NCBI GenBank assembly: GCA_013396655.1
Contig: WBMV01008568.1
Location: 1,097,329 to 1,161,328 of the forward strand
DNA from: Campylorhamphus procurvoides
Lineage: Eukaryota > Chordata > Aves > Passeriformes > Dendrocolaptidae
Direction of reading: 5' to 3'
Length of the DNA stretch: 64,000 nt
Part shown: positions 24,760-36,480 of the stretch, piece by piece
Position numbering within the stretch: position 1 is the stretch's first letter
Layout: the number at the start of each line of letters is the position of its first letter
Notes under the pieces: model-generated
The model's input: the letters and a program-made list of their open reading frames with translations, nothing else
What the model was told of the DNA's origin: nothing
Databases searched by the model: none
Translations under genes and position numbers: made by a program

Positions 24760-25309
24760 GAATGGAATAACAAACTGCCGGATGCGGACAGAAAGCGAAC
24801 AGTCCTGCGGCTCCCCAGTTGTTAGCGGTGACCCAAAGGAGGATCACAACTACAGCAGTGCCAAATCTTCCAACCACAGGAGCACATCACCCGCTAGTGA
24901 CTCCGTTTCCTCTTCCTCTGCTGACGACCAGTATGAATTTGCAACTAAAGGTAGCCAAGACAGCAGTGAAGGAAGTGAAGTTAGCTTCCAGAGCCATGAG
25001 AGCCATAGTGAAACAGAAGAGGAGGACAAAAAGCAAAGTCGGAAGGAGACCAAGGATTCTTTAGCTGACAGTGGGTATGCATCCCAGCACAAGAAAAGGC
25101 AACATTTCATGAAGGTGAAAAAAGTACCAAGTGACACACTGCCTCTTAAAAAGAGACGTACAGAAAAGCCCCCTGAGAGTGATGATGAGGAGATGAAAGA
25201 AGCAGCAGGATCACTCCTGCATTTAGCAGGAATTCGATCCTGTTTGAACAACATCACAAATCGGACGGCAAAGGGGCAGAAAGAGCAAAAGGAAACCACA
25301 AAAAATTAG
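24760..25309 (+). CDS. FOXN3: FOXN3 terminal coding exon with stop codon
   Basis: Translation of 182 codons plus a split Arg codon, ending [12 protein letters not shown] and TAG (25307-25309). FOXN3 is a winged-helix transcriptional repressor (checkpoint suppressor 1), and this exon encodes its C-terminal part. In order it holds [14 protein letters not shown], a Ser-rich segment ([15 protein letters not shown]), an acidic Ser/Glu/Asp-rich region, [19 protein letters not shown], a basic cluster [10 protein letters not shown] that could be a nuclear localisation signal, and the highly conserved block [20 protein letters not shown] followed by [15 protein letters not shown]. From the literature, the C-terminal region of FOXN3 contacts corepressor partners such as SKIP. 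The acceptor is TTTTCATAG. An open frame extends upstream to an ATG at 24683, but that part is intronic read-through. The exon reads open and undamaged throughout, so the gene looks functional. Confidence 0.98.
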
Positions 25310-25392
25310 AACAAATCAATGATTTGTTTGAACTTACAAAGTTTTGTTTCAGCACGTCAGGTGAATTCTAATGATTTGTGGCAATATCAGCA

Positions 25393-25458
25393 ATTTTTTC
25401 CTTTCTTGTTTTTCTTCTATTTGTTTTTATTTTGTTTCTTTTTTTTTCTTTTTTTTTG
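25393..25458 (+). repeat. Pyrimidine/T-rich tract in 3' UTR
   Basis: T runs interrupted by C and occasional G, about 85 nt after the FOXN3 stop codon. In RNA this would be a U-rich element able to bind poly-pyrimidine-binding or ELAV-type proteins, which is inference. Confidence 0.7.
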
Positions 25459-26667
25459 GACCCTTAAGATTTTTATTTTTAAAGGAGATTGAAGCCATAG
25501 AACTCATACTGATACTCAGCTAATTTACAGAAAGCTTTTCATTACCTGAAGACAAAAAGTTAACAACAACAAAATAAAAAAAAGCCAAAATCGCCATTGC
25601 TTTCTCCAGCTTGTCAAAAATGCATGGTTGAATACGCAGTGACGTCAACATTAATGTGATGGGAGTAAAATTGGGCACTTGGAAATCCCTCTTATAGTAG
25701 AAGAGCTGTGAATAATTTAATATTCATTCAGGCCTGGCCCTTAAGAATTTTTTTAATGGCCTTACAATTGGGTTAGAAGTGAACGTGAATAAAGAGATTT
25801 GTGGGAAAGAGGAGGTGCGCACTTCTCAACCAAGAACCATCTAGTGGCACTTGGATACATTGTGCCATGCAAGGCTTTGGACAGCCACTGGTGGCAACTG
25901 TGCAAGCCGTAATGCACTTTCAGTGCTTCATATATTCTATGTGGCTCATAATGTGAAGACTGATAACTATAAGTTTGAGGAAATTTGAACTATGTATGCA
26001 ATGGTTTTCAGTGAAATAGTGAGAAGAAATGGGAGGGGGGTCACTGTTAGTAGCATCATTAACCATTGAATTCTGTCTTCTATATTAAATTGAAAGAATG
26101 TTCAAAAAGCCATAAGCCTGAAGATTGGCACTGCGTGCAAAAAATCATAGTAATAGGGAAAAACAAGCTATGTCTTCTAAACTGCCTGAGTGAAAAGCAA
26201 TCAAGTCTAAGAAATTACAGTACATCAGAATCTTTTTTTGTGGATCACATCCTTGATCTAACTGGGGAAACAAAGCTACAAAACCTGCCATTAGTAGTAT
26301 TCTGTATTTAAAAATAAAAGGAAAGCATATTGGTGAACAGTAAAATTCACAAGTTCAACAAAAGAGCTCCTTCACTGCCCTCAGAAATGAGTGTGCAGTG
26401 GCCGTCAGTCAGGATTCATCTGTGCAAAAATGACAACAAATTTCCACATTGAACCAGCGTAGCCAGCAGAAGAAATTTGATCCACATTGCATGGATTCCT
26501 TAGGGAGGGGGGGAAACAAAAAGCAAACAATTTTTTTTATTCAAAGATGACAAAGTTCTTGTAAGGTAAATAATGTATTTAGCATGAAGCATGAATTATT
26601 TTCATATAAATATAGAAAATAGAGAAAAAGGCTATGCCTCTAATTTGTAAGCCCTTAGGCTTAGAGT

Positions 26668-26747
26668 TTGTTTCTTTGGGGTTTTATTTTTTTTGTTTTG
26701 TTTTGTTTTTGTTTTGGTTCTTTTTTGTTGTTGTTGGGGTTTTTTTG
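26668..26747 (+). repeat. T/G-rich low-complexity tract in 3' UTR
   Basis: Repeats of TTTTG and TTGTTG with almost no A or C. Confidence 0.8.
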
Positions 26748-26907
26748 AAGCAGGTGTTTAAGGTTTAACCTTCTTCAGGGACAAACACTGACTGTTGGGG
26801 AACTTACTCTGCAATATTAAAAAATAAAATCTTCATGCTCTGGTAGGGCTTGGATGGTTGAATTATACTGCCTTGTCTGCACATTCAGCCCCCCTCTCCC
26901 TACGTTT

Positions 26908-26937
26908 AAAAAAAGAAAAAAAAAAAAAAGAAAAAAG
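26908..26937 (+). repeat. A-rich run in 3' UTR
   Basis: A nearly pure A run broken by three G. It could be mistaken for a poly(A) tail and cause internal oligo-dT priming in cDNA data, so apparent 3' ends mapped here should be treated with care. Confidence 0.85.
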
Positions 26938-28494
26938 TAAAAGTGTGTCCTTTCTTCGTCTGTACATGTGTAACATGACGCAATAATCTGAGGGCAAATT
27001 TAGTAGTGAGTGTGTATGACAGAATCAAGAGAATAGTGGGAGGTTAATTGAGGAAAACTCTGATTTGATTCAGGAATAAGTAGGCAAGAAAATAGCTTTG
27101 CTAATTTGCCATGAAAAAAAATGAAGTTAATTAAGAGCCTTACAGAGGTGTCCGGAGAAAAACCAGTGTTACAGAGTGTTGTGATTCAGGTACAGTGCTA
27201 CTCTCCTGGTAGTGACAGCTGTGAGACTGGAGATCACTACAGCAGAGACAAGCTGTGAAATAAACAAAACAGTCTCTCTCACCTGGATTCTTGCATTTGG
27301 CATGAAAAATTCTACACTTAGAATATGAGGCAAAAAGAAAATCCCAGGAACCCACTACTTAAGAGAACAGAATGGTTGGTTTCTTAAAGAGTACAGGTTT
27401 AGATTGATCCCTAACAACTGTTTCAGGCAGCAGTTTCACCAGGATGGGTCTAGTTTAAGAAGAGTGAGTTAGAGAAGGATTTGACTTCCCACTCAGTGCA
27501 GTGAGGTAAAAGTTGCATTTGGAGATATCTGTGGTGTGTGTTCAGTTAGGAAGCAGAAGGACTGAAGGACAGGCTGGCCTGGTCCTGTGCTCTGCAAGCA
27601 TTTTGTCATGTAACGGACAGGACTACACTGGCAGCAGCACATCTAGAGGGTGTCTCTCTTGCCTTCTCAGCCAGCGCATCCTGGGATCCAGGTGCTGCCT
27701 GATGGCTGCCAGAGCTCAGCACAGCTGCCAGCTGTGGAGATAAGGAAGGAGAGAGCCCAGGATAGTGCGAAAAACAGCCCGTGTTCCTCTCAATTTGCTG
27801 GGGCTGATGCATGCAGGGTTGGTTCCCAGCATTGGTTAAGTCAGGAGCACATAGATACTGACTTTTGTTGGCTGCCGCAGTCCTTGAGATAATAAAGGGG
27901 AAGATAGGAAGGACTAGTCTCTTGGCCAGGTAGCACAGAGATGAGTGAGCCATAGTTTCCCTTGTCTGACTGAACCTGGATAATCAGCTTCTTCCCATAT
28001 CCCTGCTTGCTGCAGCCAAAGTCCACAAGGCAGCGAACCACACAACCCAAGAAAACTTGGTCTTTGACTTTTACAGACTTTGGGGAGAGTAATTTGAAAT
28101 AGAAAATACTGCAGTATCACTTTGCCACCACCTTTGCTCAGTAATGCATAGTTGTCCCATCTCAGGAGTGGTTTAATATTTATCAAAAGGCAGCACTGAA
28201 AATTGAAATGTAATGACAGAAAATACACTTAAACCATGGCTCAGCTATCTCTGTCCTCCAGGGGAAGCATCATGTTGTGTGCCAGTGCCCAGATTCTGTC
28301 CACAACACTAATTCCAGAGCAACTTCTCTGATTGCAGTGTGTCAGTGCAAATGAGATCAGTATCTGCTGAACAACAAGTACCATTCATTAATGTGGACTC
28401 TTGGTGGCTAAATATATGATTACCACTAGTATTACTCATCTTAGAAAACAGTCATTTTGCATAAATATCTAATTAGGCAAGTTATCTTTATACA

Positions 28495-28524
28495 GATATA
28501 TATAGATAGATATATATATATATA
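28495..28524. repeat. TA/GATA microsatellite
   Basis: AGATATATATAGATAGATATATATATATATA, a mixed (TA)n and (GATA)n simple repeat in the putative 3' UTR. Confidence 0.92.
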
Positions 28525-29312
28525 ACCTATCTAAGACTTCAGCAACTCCTTATATACTTGCTGGTAACCTCAAATGTTGGCAAGCATCTATTTTCATGTA
28601 AAATTTGTTTCTCCTAGTCTGATCTGCTGAGGAGGAGGTATGCTTTGGTAGGAGTTTACAGAGTTATGTTCAGGGACCAGCAGTTTGGCTGAGGGCTAAT
28701 GCCATCAAGGGATTATTTCTGGTATTTAAAAACAACTTGTCCTTATTGATGCTTACTCTGACTGTTGATGAGAAGTACATAATTTGGATTGTATAAAATA
28801 TTTAGGAGTCACCTTTTAAACCATTTTTGTGCCTGGCTGATAATGGCAACTTTTTCAGAACTGGTTCTGCTCCATCAGAGAAGTTCTCTTTTTTTTTTAA
28901 GAACTGAAATTGATTTGTTCTCCAAGAAATACAATGTCAGCCTTTCAATACAGTTGTCTCTACTTTGACTGAATGATGTCAAAACAGAGTGGTAATTGCA
29001 CTGTATTACAAACTCTCTCTCTTGCCAGATAGGAGGTGGTGTGGTTTTGCTTGTTTGCTTTCCTTACTAAGCCATTTTGGGGTGAGAAGTTGTCAAATCT
29101 CTAACTTTCCATTCTTCTCACTCTGTCAGTATTGCCAAATTAGCGTTTCTCCAAGACAGGTGGGGTCTAGGGGAATCCCAGTAGGTCAGCAAGCCTTCAG
29201 TGGCCAGTTTCACATAGGCATGAATTGTAAGGGTTGTGGGACTTCATGGTGAGTTCCTTTGGAATATGCCTTTTGCAGCAAAGAGCTCTTGCAGGCCAGA
29301 GCTAATGCCATA

Positions 29313-29376
29313 AGCAGATTTCACCAGCATCTGCAGGGAGGTGAAATCTGCTGGTCGTGCTTGCATTCTGCAAGCA
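29313..29376. other. Two adjacent perfect inverted repeats (hairpins)
   Basis: AGCAGATTTCACC (29313-29325) is exactly complementary to GGTGAAATCTGCT (29340-29352), giving a 13-bp stem and a 14-nt loop. Five bases later TGCTTGCA (29358-29365) pairs perfectly with TGCAAGCA (29369-29376) around a TTC loop. A 10-bp palindrome AAGAGCTCTT lies just upstream at 29281-29290. If the 3' UTR reaches this far, these would be tandem RNA stem-loops about 4 kb after the stop codon. No known family is recognised. Confidence 0.6.
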
Positions 29377-29944
29377 GTTGGATGTCCTACTGCATTTTGA
29401 TGCAGATTCTGCTTGCATTTAAAAATTCAAGCACAGGTCTTGAACAGCTTAAATGCATCACCCCATAGCTGTTTCTGAAAGCAGTCTGCTTCTGTTCATC
29501 TCCTGGCAAAACCAGCAGTAGTTCTACCAGGACCACAGCGTTTTACAGCTGAAAAGCTGAATGTGGGAGTGAGGGGGTGTGCTGTGAAGGACTAGAGAAC
29601 TGTCCTGAGACTATGTTCTCCTCTATCTGGCAATTCAGTTGAGGTTCGTATTCTTTTTCCTTTCTTAACGGGAAAAGGGAATCTCAAAGGAGATGCATAA
29701 GCTCCCAGTGTTCAACTGAATTACTGTCTGCCTTTGGAAAAGACACAGAAAAAAGCTGGAGGCCGCATTCTTCACTGGAGTGAAGTAGAGTTACATCAGT
29801 ATCCTTTAGCAGAGAACGAAATCCTAAATTGTACACCAAATGACACCAAGGATAAAATTACCAAAACAAGGCTTTGTCCTGGTTTCTTGGTAGCAGTGAT
29901 TGATTTTCACTGAGATTTTGGCTCCCAGTCCCTCTAAAGATGTA

Positions 29945-30052
29945 AATCATAGAATCATAGAATATGGTTAATTGGAAGGGACCCATTAGGGTGGAGTCCG
30001 ACTCCTGGCCCTGTGCAGGACACCTCAAGAATCACACCATGTGCCTGAGAGC
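29945..30052 (-). mobile_element. CR1 LINE 3'-end fragment
   Basis: It begins with the octamer tail AATCATAGAATCATAGAAT and continues TTGGAAGGGACCCATTAGG, TGGCCCTGTGCAGGACACC and AAGAATCACACCATGTGCC. This is the reverse strand of an avian CR1 3' end, closely resembling the start of the longer copy at 45124. It is 5'-truncated to about 108 bp, as is usual for CR1, and lies within the putative FOXN3 3' UTR, antisense to it. Confidence 0.9.
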
Positions 30053-30859
30053 ACACAGTCTGAGATCTTCTGGAACATGAAGGTGTCAGATCTCCTTTGC
30101 AGTCAGTGGAGCTACGGACACCCAAGTGCTCCTGGAGGCTTTTACAGTTTCACTACTATTAGCATGTTTCCTTGAATCAGACCCTAGGCATTCTTGAAAA
30201 CATTACTCCTGTGCTCCAGGATGAGAATAAAACTATTGAGAGAATGCATTTCCAGTGCAATTTACTTCACTTCATGGAGAATGGAAACCCAGCACCTTTG
30301 GGCACATCGCTCCTACCTGAATAGCTCATTGGCATATTTTATAGGAAATTTTTTGAAACATTTTCTTGACTTTGCCACCAAAAGAGCATTTGAACCATAT
30401 ATCCTCCTGATTGTAACAGAATATCAGTGTTGACCGTCTGACCAGTTAAGTTTTAGTAGTGTTCTTCACAGCCCTCCAGTAATATATCAAACACTGTTAT
30501 GCACATAATGCAGCACTGTGATCTAATTTAAATAATACTTTTTTATTATTTATACTACTCTATGTAATATACATCAACACTTTGCTATATAACCTAAGTG
30601 ATAACCCTCTTCTTAGTTACCTGCCAAACTCTGAATTTCGGTTTGGTTTGTATTGCAATTAGCACAGTTACCAAGTTGTAATGATGTCTCTTTTCCTTTG
30701 AAATGGGATGTGTAAGTCAAACTATACATTTTGTGTGTTTCTGTTTTGAGATGCAGTTTATAAGGATTTACACACAACATGCAGTGTTCTGTATAAATCT
30801 GCATACATTTGTGAATTCATCTGTTAATCCCTTTTATTTAGAAAGTATTAATTGATGGT

Positions 30860-30924
30860 GGTTTATTAGGGGTTTTTATTTTTGCGTTTGGTTTTTGTTT
30901 TGTTTTGTTTTTATTTTTTTTTTT
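30860..30924 (+). repeat. T/G-rich low-complexity tract
   Basis: A run of TTTTTG and GTTTT words ending in a 12-base T run just before TTAGTACTGG, in the putative 3' UTR. Confidence 0.75.
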
Positions 30925-32219
30925 AGTACTGGTTATTCTTGAATTAAGCAGAGACTTGTCAGCTGGGTTGCTTTATCTTTGATCATGTACATGACCTTAT
31001 AATTCTTCCACAGTTCAGCAAACAAGTACTAGCTTCACTGACCAAAAAAAGAGTCTCAACCTAATGTGTCTATGGTGCTGTATTTTGCTGGTGTACATTT
31101 AAAACCAGAAATGATTTAAAGGTCACTTTCGAGTTGTTCTAATAAGTAGCCTTTCCTGGTTTGGGGAGTTTGGGTTTTGTTTTAGCATTGAAACAAGGTA
31201 TATTTATCTGAAGCTATGTAATGGTTTTTCTACTGTATCACATTTCCTTTTGCAAAGAGGGGAATATCGACCTGATGTAACATCCTTTCACAGTCAGTGG
31301 AAGGGGGTTTTGTTTCACATTTTATTTTCAGTGGATTTTGTTGAGCTTTGGATCAGGCCAGCATTTACAGGAGCTTATCATCTGAGGGTTTAAGGAATAA
31401 ATGACAACTTGTGCTGGCCCTCAGTGCTAGAAGGGATTTTATCAAATGCTAAAATAACATGCTGGATTCTGGAATGGCTGATCATCTAGAAAGAGGAATC
31501 TTTTTCATTTGTTTACTCTGGCCTGAAATCCCCAGACTTTCTTTTTTTGTTCAGATGACATTGAACTTGAGTACATTTTTAAGTTACTAGAACATTGTAC
31601 ATTTTCTGAGTATGTGTGAGGCAGCAATTGAAAGTCATACCTGTATCTGATAACCAGTTCCATACCTGCATCATTCACACTCACTACTTAAAACTGCCAT
31701 GATGTAAAATGTTGGGGGGAATGATTTGTGTGTGTATGAAAAGCATTATGAACTTGTACATTTTTTTATACTCTGATCTGTAATTTCTGAAATATTTTGT
31801 TTTACAGAAAAAGTGATAAAGCAATCAAAAGACCAAGAGATTTAGTATCAATGCTTAAGGGTCACAGGACCTTAACTGGCCAATAAGTTAATTTAGTACA
31901 GTGATAAGCCAATTTTTTTTCCTGTACTTGGCGTCTGAAACTGCCAATTTCATCAATATTAAAATACGAACTGTGATGGGGAATGAACAGTGATGTTAAG
32001 TTGTATTTGTGTTTACCTAAATGAGCAGTCCGAAGGCAAGTGCAATCAGCTGATCTTTAGGAAATATGAAATTGTTGATTTAGAGGCATACTTGCATTTT
32101 ACATTTTCTTGATGTGTAATCATATTGCCAAAGACAAACTATTTCATCAATTATTATTGTAAATAACACTTTCCCAAAACCTACCATAAAGTTTCTGTGA
32201 TGTATTGTCTTCCAGTTGC

Positions 32220-32275
32220 AATAAAAATTACTGAGTTGCATCAATTGAACAATTGTATTTGTGTGAGTATTGGCT
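32220..32275 (+). promoter_or_regulatory. FOXN3: Candidate distal poly(A) signal of FOXN3
   Basis: A canonical AATAAA at 32220-32225 is followed by GAGTTGCATC and then the GT-rich GTATTTGTGTGAG at about 32253-32267. The hexamer and its downstream element are seen; their use as the transcript end is inferred. Confidence 0.5.
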
Positions 32276-34784
32276 TCAAAATATGTCCAGATATTAAGAA
32301 GGGGCAACCGTAATTTTTTTTTTAACAAATTAATTCTTTCATTATTAAACAGTTCTATCCCTCGTGGGATGTTACATGTATCTTCGCTGCAGTAGATATC
32401 ACCTCATGGTAATTTGCTGTCATGTGCAAATGGCTACACATACTAAATTGGTATTAAGTTAGGGCCTGATCTCCCTTTCTTATCAGTTTTGCAGCCCAGA
32501 AACAAAGCTGATTTCACTGGGAATTGTATCTCTTTTTTTAATTAGCAACAATCAGAAGAGATCCAGTAATAAAATATGTCTAATGGTATATATATAACAT
32601 CCTGAAACACATTGCTTTGTAATTTTTGTATCAACCCTCTCCAGGCTTTATTCAGGTTTTTGCAGCACTGGGGCTCATAATTCTTTTGCCACGTTACTCC
32701 TTTACCTCATGGCATGAATGGATTGTTTGCAGGAGGAAATCCTATAGAGAAAAGAGCTTTAAAGCTAGTTGCCTCAGCTGGCTCAATCTGTAACCACCTA
32801 GGAGGTATCCTGATCTTCAGATACTTGGAGCCTCCCTGGTCACCTTGGGCTGCTGCAGGAATGGTAATGCTCTTTGTTCACTGATGCTAAAAACTGGTCT
32901 CTCTCTCTGTAGATTCAGCAATCCAACTTAAGTCTAGAATTGAAGAAAATAGTGCAAAAGGATTCTCTTCAGAGAGTAAATAATAGGGGGTATAAAAAAA
33001 TTGTAGTTGCCTTGTACCTTTCTCCAATTAAACTGGATAGTAAAATCTTACAAATCACATCATTCCCCAAGCCCTGTGCTTTGAAAGTGGTCTGTTAACA
33101 GCCCTAGGTATTTATAGGTTAACTTTTAACAGGATTGAGAAGGAAAAAAGCCCCTCAGTTCTTCTGTCAGACTTTCTCACACCTGGTTTGAAATGCTGCT
33201 GAAGCAGAGGAGGAATGGTTTCTCAGCCGTGTAATGAGAATGTATAGCTGCTAAAGCTGGAACCCAGCTGTCCTGGAGTTGTAAGTGTCCCCTCACTTGT
33301 CTCGATGCCATCCAGCATGGTTGGTACGGGAGACTACCAAATAGGCATCTGAGGGACAGGATGGATGTAAATAGGTCCTGGAGAGAGTGGGGCAGAAGAA
33401 ACAAATATCCAAAATACACACAAAAGAGCATAAAAGTGCCCAGCCTCACTATCTGTCCAGGCAATTGCTACTTCAGTGTATTGCCTGGAAAAGTTTCTGT
33501 TTGTAACCTATCCTTGGAAGCCACTGCCACTGCAATGGAACAAGGAGGAGAGAAAAGAGACTTGGCCAAGGAGACAAGATGAGAGGAGACTGGAGAGAAG
33601 GCAAAACCACTTAACTGTGCTCTGAATCATCTTCCTCTAATGGATCCCCCCTCCCCTCTGCCGCCAGTTAAGCAAGTATCACGCAGCACCATCTGTGGAT
33701 GTATCTGTAGCGACGTGTGTAGAGGAGCAGAGAGACCTGCAGTCACCGCAAAACATGTTTTAGTCTTTATATACAAGCCAGCAAGCTTGCCAAGAGGCTG
33801 GTTGTGGGCTTTTTTCAGTGTAGGGCATTACAGAAGGGCCTTAATTTGTTTAGCTCAGGGATGCTCTCTGAGATACACTGAATGCCAGCTGTGCTACAGC
33901 CTTCTCGTGCAGTGGTGCAATTTGCCTGTTACGGGCAAAACAGTCTCAAGGTGTGAGTTTTACTTCATTGCCAATTAACACAGGCTTCTGATTGTGCATT
34001 TGGGTGTTTAGAAAGGACATAAACAACCAAACGCTTTAAAAACACCTGTCCTACCTCCTCTCCAGCCTCAACACCCTTATTAGCACCATGGGTTGCACTC
34101 AGTTTGTCAAAATGCCTCTGGCAAGCCCTTGGGCAGCCTGGGCAGGTGAGGTGATTCATGTACCGTCTCTGCTGCTCTTTCTTCAGGGATATCCCTGCTC
34201 CAGCACAAGCTGCCTGCAGCCACTTCGAGAATTCCTGCCTGGTATTGTTGGTCCATGGCCTGCAGTCCCTCAGGGGTGCACAGAACCCTTCTGACCTCAA
34301 GTGGGTCTCCAGCAACCCTCTGTATGCTGGTTCCATTATAAAATATATCTGAGGAGGAGTGCCCCCTACCCCTCTGCCTGCAGCAATGCCACCCAGTGGG
34401 TCAGTCCCTCCTTGTTGACCTCAGCCCTCGGTGGGATGATGCCAGCCGTGACCTGCTCCTGACCAACTTCCAAATGGGTGATGCTGCCACCCCTGTGCTT
34501 AAATCTCATCTCTCCTGGTGACTGCGGCACCTCAGTCCCTCAGCACCTCAGCTCTGGTGGCAGTGGTTCTCAGCCCACTCAGGCTCCTCTGAGGAGCCCA
34601 CAGAGGCAGGTGCCATGGCTGTGAGAGAGCCCTTGGGGGCTGCATGCGGCAGAGGAAGAGCACCAGCCCACCCTCTTGGCCAAGACACCCACCCCGGCAC
34701 TGCCTCTGTCCTCCCAGCTCCTTTCATACCTTCCCTTTAGTAGTCCCTAGGCAGAGCAGGATGGCAGGTCTCCTGCCCCGCCTC
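32276..34784. other. Intergenic, no gene recognised
   Basis: Sequence downstream of the presumed FOXN3 transcript end. It is AT-rich at first and becomes clearly GC-richer from about 33.6 kb. Open frames (33640-33978 plus, 33965-34336 minus and others) are short and carry no recognisable domains. No repeat family is recognised with confidence. Confidence 0.6.
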
Positions 34785-34965
34785 ACTGTGTAGAAATAGA
34801 AATGGTTATGTGTTTAACACAGGGTATATAAGGCCTGTGAGCTTTTACTATGCAAATTCTAAATCGAAAGAGCCCGGGCAGGCTGCTTTCCGCTGAGAGT
34901 GTGGAGCTACTGCACAGCCCCGTTCCGACAGCCCTGAATTCTCACTGAAGTTCAGCAGCTGCTTG
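34785..34965 (+). mobile_element. Possible LTR fragment with TATA box and octamer
   Basis: Within a locally GC-rich stretch there is a TATA box, TATATAAG (34825-34832). It is followed 17 nt later by ATGCAAAT (34850-34857, the POU octamer) and GGCAGGCTGCTTTCCGCTGA. This order of TATA box, octamer-like word and TTTCCGCTGAGA resembles avian endogenous retrovirus LTRs as I remember them, but I cannot place the ends or the family. The alternative is a genuine Pol II promoter of a noncoding transcript. Both readings are inferred. Confidence 0.35.
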
Positions 34966-36480
34966 GCCAGAGGTGCGAGGCTCTGGGGACCCAGATAAGG
35001 GAGGAAGACAGACATTAGGGCAGGTCCCTAACGGGTGTCTTGCACAAAATGGGTACAACACAAAGTGCCCAAATTTGTATGGCTTCCGTGTTAAAGTCAT
35101 GTTTTCACACAACAGCATCTGGCACTACAGACTCCCCTGTGAAGAGGTGGCATTTGACCCTTCTGTTGGCATAAGGGGTAAGCTGCCTAGAAAGAAAGAA
35201 GTAAATAACAACAAAAGTCTTTGTTCTGTGATCCTGTGTTATGCCAAGAAATGAAGTAACAATGGTTTCAGTGACATCTGCTTCTTAAAGAAATACTATA
35301 AAGGAATAAATCTCAGCTTTAACATAGTGTTATGTTTTGAGTGGGCACATTCAATCCACATAAGATAATTAAAGAGTTTTTAAACTTCATCATAAAATAC
35401 AGATGATTAATAATGGTGAGAAACTTCATGGAAAACACTCTGTGGTAAACATCTGTCAGACTGAATAACAAGCATACACTCTGCTTTTCATCTTACACTG
35501 ACATAATTTTTATTGGCTATAAATCTGCAGGGTTTGTTTATATTTCTATTTGCATTAGGATTGGTTGCCACTTTGTATTTGATCAGAAGAACTGCTATTC
35601 ACTGTGGTGTAAGAAATCAAATAATGATTGTGTATATATAGCAATCTGAGCATTAGAGTGCAGGAGACTGTAAACACAAAATTTTAAAATCTCTGCTTAT
35701 CATCATAAGCAATGTTCTCTCCAGGTCTTTAATGACAATCAATTTCTAGAGGCTTTTCCCAAATAACTGTCATTGAAAACAACAGCATCTTTTTTGGCAG
35801 CTTGGTCCTGAAACACAGCATCTTCCTACTGCTGAGATACAACTCCTACTTATTTATCTGTTTTTGATCTGTTTGACAATACACAAAGGTAGCACCCACA
35901 TTTTTCTTCTCCTGCTTTTTTAAAATGAGTGTCAATACACCAACAAATAGGAGGAAAACACTTTTGGTAGATGCACCTGAGGAGGCAGAAGCTGTGCATT
36001 AGGGGCACCCTGTAACATGGCTGTGTATTGTGGGATGATGCAGCAGATCCGTCCTGAGCTGACGTTCCCATATGTACCAACCCAGTCTTAAAAAATAAAT
36101 GGTTTATTGGCAAAATATGATAGAAAAAGTAGGATGAATTAGAATGACAATGAAGAGGATGATGACATAGCTGCTTCGCCCTTAATTAGAGCAGGCAGAG
36201 ACCCTTTTAAAATAATACAGTCTCCTCTCATTCCTTTGCAGCTTTGTTTTCTCATCTCTAAAACATGGATCAGTCTCTGATGCAGGGACCTGGTTTTAAT
36301 CATCGTCTTACATAATCTCTGCAATCATAGTAAGAGCAGTGCTGTTCGGTGATTTCAAAAATAGCTTTATTCAGCTATCAGCATACTAATTAATAAACTT
36401 GCTTTTTCCAACCTAGTTCATTCACCATCTCAGTTACACTACCTGGGGTGTAATCAAATACAACTGGCTTTGCCTGTTAC
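34966..36480. other. AT-rich intergenic stretch, possible conserved noncoding element
   Basis: No coding potential is recognised. About 35280-35720 is AT-rich and carries several forkhead-type words: GTAAACA at about 35446 and 35671, and TGTTTATATTT at about 35536. TGTGGT Runx-like words lie beside some of them. It may be a regulatory element. Confidence 0.3.

Larger units (their letters stand above)
25310..32245 (+). other. FOXN3: FOXN3 3' UTR (start certain, end inferred)
   Basis: Noncoding sequence after the FOXN3 stop: AT-rich, with many T-rich and A-rich runs and no recognisable coding segment. AATAAA hexamers occur at 25573, 25788, 26313, 26823, 31396 and 32220. The one at 32220 is followed at a suitable distance by GTATTTGTGTGAG, a good GT-rich downstream element, so I take it as the probable distal end (about 6.9 kb). 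Shorter transcripts ending at the earlier signals are possible. TGTAAATA, a Pumilio-type motif, lies at about 32158. A CR1 fragment (29945-30052) and paired hairpins (29313-29376) lie inside. The short frames at 25310-32245 are shadows. Confidence 0.55.

Noticed and set aside
24850..25299. 149-codon minus-strand open frame opposite FOXN3
   Set aside because: It is the antisense shadow of a Ser- and acidic-rich coding exon with no independent support.
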